Assembly (NCBI RefSeq): GCF_043780375.1 | Contig: NZ_JAYWCU010000115.1 | Span: forward strand, 1-64,000 | Reading direction: 5' to 3' | Length of the DNA: 64,000 bases | From: Emticicia sp043780375 | GTDB lineage: Bacteria; Bacteroidota; Bacteroidia; Cytophagales; Spirosomataceae | In this document: piece after piece, positions 16,843-25,238 of the stretch | Layout: each line of letters opens with the position of its first letter | Position numbering within the stretch: position 1 is the stretch's first letter | The notes under the pieces: generated by a model | Told to the model about the DNA's origin: nothing | The model's input: the letters and a program-made list of their open reading frames with translations, nothing else | The model's database searches: none | Made by a program: the position numbers and the translations under genes

Positions 16843-17141
16843 GATTCCTCCGAGCGACGGTCGCCCCAGCCCTTCTCAACGGCTATTGCTCCGATAAGGA
16901 GAGGGCAAAAACTGCTGCCTGTCATTGTTTCACTATCCAAATCCTCTTCAAAATATTTCTATATTAACTTCGTGGTTTCTAAGCCAATTATTATGGCTGT
17001 GAGATTTGATTTGGCATAATAATTGGCATTTAAAGGTAAAATATGATGATTTATTGAAAGGATTTTCTGACTTTTACGTTAGAATAATAAATAAAAAAAC
17101 AAAGCCCCTTTAGGGGTGGGATTCGTAATCTTTGGGGTGAT
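16843..17141. repeat. Intergenic spacer with inverted repeats
   Basis: This 299-bp gap has no gene. It contains GCCAATTATTAT (16983-16994) and its perfect inverted copy (17016-17027), a C-rich element at about 16852-16908 ending AAGGAGAGGGC, and a CCCCT/AGGGG hairpin at 17104-17115. The C-rich and CCCCT pieces resemble Bacteroidota intergenic repeats. I see no coding potential. Confidence 0.6.
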
Positions 17142-19235
17142 ATGCAATTTCTTTTTCCGTCTTTTCTTTGGGGTTTGTTGGCAGTTTCTGTGCCTTTAAT
17201 TATCCATTTATTCAATTTCCGTCGTACCAAACGGGTTTTCTTTACCAACGTTGCTTTCTTGAAAGCCGTCGAAACGCAAACAAGTGCTTTTCGACGAATA
17301 AAACAATGGCTCATTTTGGCTGCTCGAATTTTATTCTTGGCGTTCTTAGTTTTTGCTTTTGCTCAACCGTTTTTACCAGCAAAAAACAGCACTAATAATC
17401 GTAACTCAGGCCTCGGCGTAAACAGTCTTTACCTCGACAATTCGCTAAGTATGCAAAACACCACTGAAAACAAACGCTACTTAGATTTGGCAATTACGAA
17501 AATGGATGAACTGCTTACTGTTTTTCGTCAAACACCTAATATTCAGTTAGTTACCAATGATTTTTCTGGAGAAGACCAAGCCGTAACCAACGGCACAAAA
17601 ATAAAAGACCGACTTACCTCGGTAGGTTTTTCGTCGAATCCACGTACGCTTGAAAGTGTTTATAAACGACAAAATAGTTTGGCTCAAAAGCATAATGCAA
17701 GTGCTAATAATCAACTCTTTTGGTTTTCTGATTTTCAGAAAAGTACCGCAGGAGATTTGAAAAAAATCAAGACCGATACGCTCAATAAGTTGTTTTTAGT
17801 GCCAGTGCAAGGCACTAAAAATCAAAATGTTTTTACTGATTCGGTTTGGTTGGCTTCGCCGTTTATCCGTGAAATGCAGAATAATATTCTGTACGTAAAA
17901 GTTTATAATTCGGGTAGTGAAGAGGTCGAAAAATTGCCAATCAAATTATTTATTGACAATGCCCAAGCCTCAACGGCTTCGGTTAATATTGCCCCAAATG
18001 GGTCGGCAACAGCAACTTTCAACTTCATGGTAAAAGACAAAGGTTTTCATCGTGGAAAAGTTTCGTTCGACGACCAACCAATTACCTTCGACAATGATTA
18101 TTATTTTGTGTTGAATGCTTCGCCTACAATTCAGGTTTTGCATTTGTACCAAGAACGTAGTGCGGCCGACTATATCGGAAAAGTTTTTGACAATGATAGC
18201 CTTTTTAGCTACCGAGCATATAGTGCTACAAATGTAGATGTGGGGCAATTCAAAAACGCCAATCTCATTGTTTTGGAAGGTGTAGAACAAGTTTCAGGAA
18301 CTTTTAGGGCCAGCCTCGAAGAATTTGTGAGAAATGGCGGAAACTTATTGATTTTTCCTCCTGCACGACCTGACGTTATGGCATACGAACAGTTTTTAGG
18401 GGGCTTTGGTATTCAAGGAATCAATAATTTGACTCAGGCTATTTTGCCTCAAAGCCAATTGGCGATTGCTGAACCTAATCGACAAAATCCGTTTTTTATT
18501 GACGTTTTTGAACGAACAACTTTACAAGGTGTTGTAAATACGCCGCTAATGCAACCAGCGTGGACGTGGTCGGGCGTGGGTGAAAAAATCTTGACATTCA
18601 AAAACTTGCAAAACTTTATTACTTCTACGAAAGCCTCGCAAGGACGCATATATTTGTGTGCTTCGCCATTAGATAAAGCCTACGGAAATTTTGCTGAACA
18701 TGCTTTTTTTGTACCAACCATGTTTAAAATTGCGTCGATGAGTACCAAACAAGAGCGAGCAGCTTATAATTTTAGTGAAGGAAGCATCACACTCGAACTG
18801 CCAAACGGCAAAAAAGATGCAACTTACAAATTGAAAAATGTAAGTACGCCCAATAATAAAATAGAAATTATTCCTATACAACGAATCGTTGGAAATACGC
18901 TTGCCTTAGAGCTGCCAAAATCAAGTCAATTGACTGATAATCAGGTACTTGAGTCGGGATATTATGAATTGCAATTAGATGGGAAAACCGAAAAACTATT
19001 GGCTTTTAACCACGACAATGAAGAATCAAAAATGGATTTTTACACGCCCGAAGAACTAAGAACATTCTTTGCTGGACAAAAAAATGTCACGATTTTTGAT
19101 AACTTACTTGATGGTGATTTCGTGAAAACTTTCCAAGAAAGTAACGTCGGTACACCACTTTGGAAATACTGCGTAATGCTCGCCTTAGCTTTCTTATTGG
19201 TTGAAATTTTGTTGATTAGGTTTTTGAAGGGGTAG
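17142..19235 (+). CDS. BatA-type double-transmembrane, von Willebrand-like protein
   Basis: The 697-residue protein begins with the BatA N-terminal pair of helices (MQFLFPSFLWGLLAVSVPLI, then FNFRRTKRVFFTNVAFL and RIKQWLILAARILFLAFLVF). A VWA-like domain with LYLDNSLSMQ follows from about residue 95; this is close to the DxSxS metal site. A glutamine-amidotransferase-like middle region (NLIVLEGVEQVSGTF) follows, and a C-terminal helix (WKYCVMLALAFLLVEILLI) closes the chain. Such proteins are linked to the Bat/aerotolerance operons of Bacteroidota, but their molecular role is unknown. No MoxR ATPase is adjacent here. Confidence 0.88.
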   Translation: MQFLFPSFLWGLLAVSVPLIIHLFNFRRTKRVFFTNVAFLKAVETQTSAFRRIKQWLILAARILFLAFLVFAFAQPFLPAKNSTNNRNSGLGVNSLYLDNSLSMQNTTENKRYLDLAITKMDELLTVFRQTPNIQLVTNDFSGEDQAVTNGTKIKDRLTSVGFSSNPRTLESVYKRQNSLAQKHNASANNQLFWFSDFQKSTAGDLKKIKTDTLNKLFLVPVQGTKNQNVFTDSVWLASPFIREMQNNILYVKVYNSGSEEVEKLPIKLFIDNAQASTASVNIAPNGSATATFNFMVKDKGFHRGKVSFDDQPITFDNDYYFVLNASPTIQVLHLYQERSAADYIGKVFDNDSLFSYRAYSATNVDVGQFKNANLIVLEGVEQVSGTFRASLEEFVRNGGNLLIFPPARPDVMAYEQFLGGFGIQGINNLTQAILPQSQLAIAEPNRQNPFFIDVFERTTLQGVVNTPLMQPAWTWSGVGEKILTFKNLQNFITSTKASQGRIYLCASPLDKAYGNFAEHAFFVPTMFKIASMSTKQERAAYNFSEGSITLELPNGKKDATYKLKNVSTPNNKIEIIPIQRIVGNTLALELPKSSQLTDNQVLESGYYELQLDGKTEKLLAFNHDNEESKMDFYTPEELRTFFAGQKNVTIFDNLLDGDFVKTFQESNVGTPLWKYCVMLALAFLLVEILLIRFLKG

Positions 19236-19401
19236 AAGAATGTTGGTACAAGTGTTAAGCGAAGCGTCACATAAAATGTAGTCAGAGACGACAAATCACT
19301 ATGTGGTACGAGTCTAAAAAAGACTTGCACCAGCGAGCGAGTAAATATATTGTTTATTAACCAAATTTTGGCTGGTTTCGCTAAGAAACAAAACATTGTA
19401 A
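19236..19401. repeat. Spacer with repeat-like sequence
   Basis: This 166-bp gap reads like an imperfect inverted element: GTACAAGTGTTAAGCGAAGC near 19249, and GTACGAGTCTAAAAAAGACT near 19305. The second part includes the small hairpin AGTC-TAAAAAA-GACT. It contains no coding frame of note. I regard it as a probable degraded intergenic repeat. Confidence 0.35.
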
Positions 19402-20262
19402 ATGAAAAAAATCTTCTTCCTCCTCTTAATTTCAGTAAACATCTTCGCCCAAAACGGCACAGAAATTTATCTATTTGATTTATCAAATTTGGGTGGAAAT
19501 TTGACTTTATCAAATCCTAAAAATATCACCGATAGGGTAGGGTATGACAATCAGCCGTTTTTTCATCCAACCAAGTCTTTGATTTATTATACTGCCATGA
19601 AAGATGGGCAGACAGACATTTGGTCGTATAATTACAAAACAAGCGAACGTTTACAAATAACAAATACCATTGATTCGGAATATTCGCCAACGGTTACGCC
19701 CGATAAAAAATACTTGTCTTGCATTGTTCAACGCAAAAGTAATGGAGACCAAGACTTGGTAAAATACAATATCAAAAATCCGCTCGAAACACAAATCATT
19801 TTTGAATCTCAGCAAACTGGCAAGATTGGTTATCAGGCTTGGTTAAATTCTAACGAACTCATTACGTTTGTATTGGGTGAGCCACAAACGCTTCATTATC
19901 AGAATCTTACCACAAAAAAAGATCTTGTTGTTGCTCCCAATATTGGGCGTTCGTTACACCTTATTCCTAAGCAAAAGACGTTTAGTTTTGTTCAACAAGT
20001 TGATAAAAAATGGATAATCCGAGCGTTTAATCCTTCAAAAAACACAATTACTGATATTGCTGAAAGTAACCCAGATTTGGAGCATTATAATACTTGGACA
20101 AGCAATGGAATTATTTTAGAAAGTAAAAACACTGAAATTTTGAGCTATGATTCAGTCCAAAAGCAATGGAAATCGGTGATTTTACCCGAAACTTTACCGA
20201 GAAAGAAAATAAGTAGAATGGCAATAAAAGGCAATAAAATAGTGATTGTTCTTGACGAGTAA
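19402..20262 (+). CDS. Secreted TolB-like (PD40) beta-propeller protein
   Basis: The 286-residue protein has a signal peptide (MKKIFFLLLISVNIFAQ). Repeated WD40-like PD40 blades follow: DNQPFFHPTKSLIYYTA followed by DIWSYN, then YSPTVTPDKKYLSCIVQ followed by DLVKYN. This is the pattern of TolB-type propellers, which bind partner proteins or ligands in the periplasm. Only about four to five blades are evident, so it is a small propeller. It ends 17 bp before a strong bidirectional terminator and may be co-transcribed with the BatA-type gene. Confidence 0.82.
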   Translation: MKKIFFLLLISVNIFAQNGTEIYLFDLSNLGGNLTLSNPKNITDRVGYDNQPFFHPTKSLIYYTAMKDGQTDIWSYNYKTSERLQITNTIDSEYSPTVTPDKKYLSCIVQRKSNGDQDLVKYNIKNPLETQIIFESQQTGKIGYQAWLNSNELITFVLGEPQTLHYQNLTTKKDLVVAPNIGRSLHLIPKQKTFSFVQQVDKKWIIRAFNPSKNTITDIAESNPDLEHYNTWTSNGIILESKNTEILSYDSVQKQWKSVILPETLPRKKISRMAIKGNKIVIVLDE

Positions 20263-20278
20263 CTGATAGCAATTCATG

Positions 20279-20318
20279 AAAAAGCCCAAGAAATTAAAAA
20301 AATCTTGGGCTTTTTTAT
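20279..20318. terminator. Bidirectional rho-independent terminator
   Basis: AAAGCCCAAGA and TCTTGGGCTTT form a perfect 11-bp stem around a short A/T loop, with an A-run before and a T-run after. It separates the plus-strand propeller gene from the end of the minus-strand korB gene and would serve both. Confidence 0.85.
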
Positions 20319-20333
20319 TTTGTAATAGATATT

Positions 20334-21380
20334 TTATCTTAAACTCTGATTCAAGGCCTCCAAGGCATCAATACCCGGGCAAAGAACATCTTCTTTGAGG
20401 GTATTTAATGGTTGTTTGCTTGTTTGAAGCACATCATGCAAAGCATTGGTATTTGGTTCGATATACACTAAACCTGTCAAGATTTCACCTTTTTCTTTGG
20501 CATTTTGTAGAGCAATCATTGCCGAAAGTTTATCTTCTGGATTCCAACCTTGATGCAATTTTTGAAGCTGTAAAGCCGAACCGTCGTGTAAAGTTATTTC
20601 TTTTGAATCCTCATAATTTGCCGTGATTTCTTCCATAATTGGTACAAAATCTACGGTAGAAGTTGCTTCAATATGTTCACGTACATAGTCGTAAGATTTT
20701 GTAGAACCTACATTATTGTTGAAAGTTACGCAAGGCGAAATCACATCAATAAAAGCAAAACCTGGGTGTTTAATAGCGGCTTTTATCAAAGGAATGAGTT
20801 GTGCTTTGTCGCCCGAAAAACTGCGAGCCACAAAAGTTGCACCTAATTCCATGCTCAAAGCAACTAAATCAATGGCGTTGAAAGGATTGACCGAACCTGC
20901 TTTACTTTTTGAGCCATTATCAGCCGTTGCCGAATCTTGCCCTTTGGTCAGGCCGTAGCAACCATTGTTCATCACCAAATAAACCATGTTAAGGTTGCGG
21001 CGAATGGCATGAACAAATTGCCCCATACCGATTGAGGCAGTATCTCCATCGCCCGAAACTCCAAAGTAAACCAAATCACGATTGGCCAAATACGCACCCG
21101 TAGCCACCGAAGGCATACGTCCGTGTACTGAGTTAAATCCGTGAGAATTTCCTAAAAAGTAAGCAGGTGTTTTCGACGAACAGCCAATGCCCGACATCTT
21201 GGCAATACGGTGTGGCTCAATGGCCAACTCGAAACATGCTTGGATGATTGCACCACTGATAGAATCGTGTCCACAACCTGCACAGAGCGTTGATAAAGCT
21301 CCTTCGTAGTCTTTTTTTGTAAAATCTATTTTATTTTTTGGCAAATCTGGATGCCTAAAGGTCGGACGAACGTATGTCAT
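20334..21380 (-). CDS. korB: 2-oxoglutarate:ferredoxin oxidoreductase subunit beta
   Basis: The 348-residue protein has the TPP-binding core of 2-oxoacid:ferredoxin oxidoreductases: STLCAGCGHDSISGAII (cluster cysteines), KMSGIGCSSKTPAY, and the TPP motif GVSGDGDTASIGMGQF with NNGCYGLTKGQ. It decarboxylates 2-oxoglutarate to succinyl-CoA and reduces ferredoxin, or runs in reverse. It follows korA with only 4 bp between. Assignment to 2-oxoglutarate rather than pyruvate rests on the fused KorA and the family pattern, not on an explicit residue test. Confidence 0.93.
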   Translation of the reverse strand: MTYVRPTFRHPDLPKNKIDFTKKDYEGALSTLCAGCGHDSISGAIIQACFELAIEPHRIAKMSGIGCSSKTPAYFLGNSHGFNSVHGRMPSVATGAYLANRDLVYFGVSGDGDTASIGMGQFVHAIRRNLNMVYLVMNNGCYGLTKGQDSATADNGSKSKAGSVNPFNAIDLVALSMELGATFVARSFSGDKAQLIPLIKAAIKHPGFAFIDVISPCVTFNNNVGSTKSYDYVREHIEATSTVDFVPIMEEITANYEDSKEITLHDGSALQLQKLHQGWNPEDKLSAMIALQNAKEKGEILTGLVYIEPNTNALHDVLQTSKQPLNTLKEDVLCPGIDALEALNQSLR

Positions 21381-21384
21381 TTGT

Positions 21385-23184
21385 TCAGTTTGTTACAAGA
21401 TTTTTACTAATTTCTTTCACAATTTTATCAGCTGTAATTGGCATTCCGTCATAATTCAAGACACGAATCAATTTTTTAGGATTGATTTCTAATTCATTGA
21501 TAAGCAACGAACGCATTTGGGCATCACGGTTTTGCTCAATTACAAAAACAACTTCGTGGTCTTCGATGAATTGTTCTACATCTTTATTAAACGGAAAAGC
21601 TTTGAGTTGCATTGCATCAAGCACCACGTCTTGTTCACGCAATAAATCAATGGCTTCTTCTGACGAATAAGTTGAAGTTCCGAAGAAAATCACACCCATT
21701 GGGCTCATGTTTTTTTGTTGGTAAAAATGTGGTTTCGGCACAAGGTCTTTGGCTGTATCCCATTTTTTCTCCAAACGTTGCATGTTTTTTACATAAACTG
21801 CACTGTCTTCGGTATAAACAGCGTATTCATCACGAGAAGTACCACGAGTAAAGTACGAACCTTTGGTTGGGTGGGTGCCTGGGTAAGTTCTATACGGAAT
21901 TCCATCGCCGTCAGAGTCTAAGTAACGTCCAAAACGCCCCATATTTTCTAAATCTTCGGCAGTATAAACTTTTCCTCGGTCATACATTCTACTTTCATCC
22001 CACTCAAAAGGCTCGCTCATGTGGTCGTTCATTCCTAAATCCAAATCTGTTAGCACGATGATTGGGGTTTGTAAACGTTCGGCTAAATCAAAAGCATCGG
22101 CTGTCAATTCAAAACAATCTTTTGGGTTGCTTGGAAACAACAAAACATGCTTGGTATCGCCATGAGAAGCATAAGCCGAAATGGTAATATCCGATTGTTG
22201 CGTACGTGTTGGCATACCTGTTGAAGGGCCGGTGCGTTGAACATCGATCAAAACTGCGGGAATTTCGGCAAAATAACCTAATCCTAAAAACTCATTCATC
22301 AACGAAACTCCCGGCCCACTTGTGGCAGTAAATGACCTCGCACCGTTCCAGTTTGCTCCAATAACCATTCCGATGGCTGCTAATTCATCTTCGGCTTGAA
22401 CGATGGCAAAGTTTTTCTCGCCCGTTTCTTTGTTAGTACGGAATTTCTTGGCGTATTTTTCAAATTTCTCAACAACAGAAGTCGAAGGCGTAATCGGATA
22501 CCAAGCGGCAACTGTTGCTCCTGCAAAAACTGCTCCTAAACCACAAGCTCCGTTTCCGTCGAATAAGATTCTTTTGCCGACCAAATCACGTCTTTCTATG
22601 CGAATATCAAGTGGATATGCGAAATTTTCTTGTATATATTTAACACCTAATTGCAAAGCTTGCACGTTGGGGGCTACTAATTTTTCTTTTCCTTTAAACT
22701 GTTCGGCTAAGAGTTGTTCCAAAACTGCAAATTCAATATCTAAAAGAGCTGATAATGCTCCTACGTATATGATATTTTTGAATAATTGGCGTTGACGAGG
22801 GTCAGAATATTGTTCCATGCAAATACCCATCAACGGAATTCCGAGATAAGTTATGTCTTCACGAATGTATTCTTTGTGTAATGGTTTGGTGCTATCATAT
22901 AGAAAATAACCTCCTGAACGCACATCTTGTATGTCTTTCAACATACTTTGTGGATTGACCGAAACCATCAAATCAATTCCTTCTCGTCGGCCTAAATAGC
23001 CTTTTTCACTTATCCTTACCTCATACCATGTTGGTAATCCTTGAATATTAGATGGAAAAATATTTTTAGGCGTAACCGGAATTCCCATCCTAAATATAGC
23101 TTTGGCAAACATACTATTTGCACTGGCAGAACCAGTTCCGTTAACGTTGGCAAAGCGTACTACAAAATCATTGACTTTTGTCAT
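21385..23184 (-). CDS. korA: 2-oxoglutarate:ferredoxin oxidoreductase subunit alpha (gamma-alpha fusion)
   Basis: The 599-residue protein joins a gamma domain (residues 1-190, opening VRFANVNGTGSASANSMFAK) to an alpha pyrimidine-binding domain (from about residue 205: GNGACGLGAVFAGATVAAWY, then PITPSTSVVEKF). TSGPGVSLMNEFLGLGYFAE and VLTDLDLGMN further mark the alpha part. Fused gamma-alpha KorA with separate KorB is usual in Bacteroidota. It partners with korB immediately downstream, and the GltD-like flavoprotein gene lies 134 bp upstream on the same strand. Confidence 0.94.
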   Translation of the reverse strand: MTKVNDFVVRFANVNGTGSASANSMFAKAIFRMGIPVTPKNIFPSNIQGLPTWYEVRISEKGYLGRREGIDLMVSVNPQSMLKDIQDVRSGGYFLYDSTKPLHKEYIREDITYLGIPLMGICMEQYSDPRQRQLFKNIIYVGALSALLDIEFAVLEQLLAEQFKGKEKLVAPNVQALQLGVKYIQENFAYPLDIRIERRDLVGKRILFDGNGACGLGAVFAGATVAAWYPITPSTSVVEKFEKYAKKFRTNKETGEKNFAIVQAEDELAAIGMVIGANWNGARSFTATSGPGVSLMNEFLGLGYFAEIPAVLIDVQRTGPSTGMPTRTQQSDITISAYASHGDTKHVLLFPSNPKDCFELTADAFDLAERLQTPIIVLTDLDLGMNDHMSEPFEWDESRMYDRGKVYTAEDLENMGRFGRYLDSDGDGIPYRTYPGTHPTKGSYFTRGTSRDEYAVYTEDSAVYVKNMQRLEKKWDTAKDLVPKPHFYQQKNMSPMGVIFFGTSTYSSEEAIDLLREQDVVLDAMQLKAFPFNKDVEQFIEDHEVVFVIEQNRDAQMRSLLINELEINPKKLIRVLNYDGMPITADKIVKEISKNLVTN

Positions 23185-23318
23185 ATCACTCTATCCCCAA
23201 AAAGGGAGTTTTTTATCGTTTATTTTTTTTGTTCTATGCCATAAGCTATATGCTTTAGGCGTTGAAAAATGTATTTTAGAAAGCTTTATAGCTTAATGAT
23301 TAAAGCATATTGCAAACC
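23185..23318. other. Spacer between the flavoprotein gene and korA
   Basis: This 134-bp gap has no gene. It holds a small palindrome AAGCTTTATAGCTT (23280-23293) and a TAAGCTATATGCTTTA / AAAGCATATTGC imperfect inverted pair. I cannot identify a convincing promoter, and the genes may be read as one transcript. Confidence 0.4.
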
Positions 23319-25109
23319 TTAATGACTACACCCGTGATGAGCCTTCGTTGTGTTATAAAAAAACTTCTGCATATCCCAAGCAGAGGTTGGGCAACGTTCG
23401 GCACATAAACCACAGTGCAAACAAACATCTTCATCTTTCACCATCACTCGACCAGTCGCCGCTAAGGTATTTGACACCAAAAGGTCTTGGTCTAAGCGTA
23501 AAGATGGAGCCAACAAACGAGTACGAAGGTCTTCTTCAGTGCCATTTGTTGTAAATGTAATACACGATGTTGGACAAACATCCATACACGCATCGCACTC
23601 AATACAAAGATTTTCGGTGAAAACAGTTTGCACATCGCAGTTGAGACAACGTTCAGCTTCTTTGAAACCCACTAATTTATCAAAACCAAGCTCAACTTCT
23701 TTTTTACGGTCTTTGAGGGTCAGAGATTTATCATTTTGTGGTACGACAAAACGATTATCGTCTGCCACAATGCTATCGTAGCTCCATTCGTGGATGCCCA
23801 TTTTTTGAGAAACCAAATTTGTAAATGGATTAGGACGCACATCAAGCGATTTTCTATTACAATACAAATCTATTGAAACAGCAGCCGAGTGACCTTGTGC
23901 TACGGCAGTAATTACATTTTTAGGGCCAAGAGCAGCATCACCACCAAAGAAAACTTTCTCGTTGGTTGATTGGAAAGTAAGACTATTTACAGAGGGCATT
24001 TCCCATTTATCAAACTCGATTCCTAAATCACGCTCAATCCACGGAAAATAATTTTCTTGCCCAATCGCTACCAAAACATCATCAGCTTCGATGAAAACGT
24101 GCGGTTCGTTCATAGAAACGAGTGAACGCTTACCTTTTTCGTCATAAATAGCATGAACTTTCTCGAAAGTCATTCCTTTTAATTGACCATTTTCTGCAAC
24201 AAATGAGATAGGCACATGATTGTCCAAAATCGGAATATCTTCGTGCATGGCATCTTCTTTTTCCCAAGGTGAAGCACGCATTTCAGAAAACGGACTACGT
24301 ACAACTACTCTTACTTCTTCGCCACCCAAACGACGAGAAGTACGGCAGCAGTCCATTGCAGTATTTCCACCACCCAAAACGATAACTTTTTTACCGATTT
24401 TGGCTGTATGCTCAAAAGCAACACTTGCGAGCCATTCGATACCAACGTGAATATTGGCAGCACCTTCGACACGGCCTGGGAGATTCGATAAATCACGTCC
24501 ACGAGGAGCTCCAGTTCCTACAAAAACAGCATCATAATTTTCATCCAAAACTTTTTTCAAACTCGAAACATAAGTTTTGAAATGTTTGTGAATGCCCATA
24601 TCGAGAATATTATTCACTTCTTCGTCTAAAACTGTTTCGGGTAAACGGAAAGATGGAATTTGACTACGCATCATACCGCCACCTTTGATTTGCTCATCAA
24701 AAATATGGATTTCGTAGCCCAAAGGAGCTAAATCACGAGCAACAGTAAGCGACGCAGGCCCAGCACCAATCAATGCAATACGTTTTCCATTACCTTTTTC
24801 GGGAGCTTTCGGAAGTAAATGTTTAATATCACCTTTGTTGTCGGCGGCTACTCGTTTGAGGCGACAAATGGCCACAGGCTCTTCGTCCACACGACCACGG
24901 CGGCAAGCTGGTTCGCAGGGTCTATCGCAAGTACGACCTAAAACGCCAGGAAAAACATTTGATTCCCAGTTGACCATATATGCTTCCGTATATTTTTCGG
25001 CTGCAATGAGTCTGATATACTCAGGTACGGGCGTATGAGCAGGGCAAGCATACTGACAATCTACGACCTTATGATAATATTCGGGGTCGTGTACATTAGT
25101 TGGTTCCAA
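23319..25109 (-). CDS. GltD-like FAD oxidoreductase with two C-terminal 4Fe-4S clusters
   Basis: The 596-residue protein resembles the glutamate synthase small subunit. Its N-terminus has cluster cysteines (CQYACPAHTPVPEYIRL and TCDRPCEPACRRG). An FAD-binding IALIGAGPASLTVARDLA and an NAD(P)H-binding VIVLGGGNTAMDCCR follow. The C-terminus has CIECDACMDVCPTSC and CLHCGLCAERCPTSAW, two ferredoxin-type sites. It probably moves electrons between NADPH and ferredoxin for the KorAB enzyme encoded next to it. The start is a TTG (25109); the frame is open 12 codons further with no ATG or GTG, ending at a TAG (25146-25148). No glutamate synthase large subunit is nearby. Confidence 0.88.
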   Translation of the reverse strand: MEPTNVHDPEYYHKVVDCQYACPAHTPVPEYIRLIAAEKYTEAYMVNWESNVFPGVLGRTCDRPCEPACRRGRVDEEPVAICRLKRVAADNKGDIKHLLPKAPEKGNGKRIALIGAGPASLTVARDLAPLGYEIHIFDEQIKGGGMMRSQIPSFRLPETVLDEEVNNILDMGIHKHFKTYVSSLKKVLDENYDAVFVGTGAPRGRDLSNLPGRVEGAANIHVGIEWLASVAFEHTAKIGKKVIVLGGGNTAMDCCRTSRRLGGEEVRVVVRSPFSEMRASPWEKEDAMHEDIPILDNHVPISFVAENGQLKGMTFEKVHAIYDEKGKRSLVSMNEPHVFIEADDVLVAIGQENYFPWIERDLGIEFDKWEMPSVNSLTFQSTNEKVFFGGDAALGPKNVITAVAQGHSAAVSIDLYCNRKSLDVRPNPFTNLVSQKMGIHEWSYDSIVADDNRFVVPQNDKSLTLKDRKKEVELGFDKLVGFKEAERCLNCDVQTVFTENLCIECDACMDVCPTSCITFTTNGTEEDLRTRLLAPSLRLDQDLLVSNTLAATGRVMVKDEDVCLHCGLCAERCPTSAWDMQKFFYNTTKAHHGCSH

Positions 25110-25173
25110 TGGATGAATAGTTTTAAATTGAAATCGTAGGTAAAACTACTTAATTTTAAAAAGCAACACCAAA

Positions 25174-25193
25174 TAATGTTTTGTAAAACATTA
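25174..25193. promoter_or_regulatory. Perfect inverted repeat upstream of the flavoprotein gene
   Basis: TAATGTTTT and AAAACATTA form a perfect 9-bp inverted repeat with a 2-bp centre, 65 bp upstream of the flavoprotein start and 46 bp past the end of pntB. It has the size and symmetry of a dimeric regulator site; it lacks a T-run, so a terminator is less likely. Confidence 0.4.
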
Positions 25194-25238
25194 ATAATGG
25201 CAATGATTATATGATTTTTTGTTAATTTAATACAAGTT

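Noticed and set aside
23319..25109. Glutamate synthase small subunit
   Set aside because: The GltD-like core is present, but there are two extra C-terminal ferredoxin sites, no gltB nearby, and the gene is grouped with kor and pnt.
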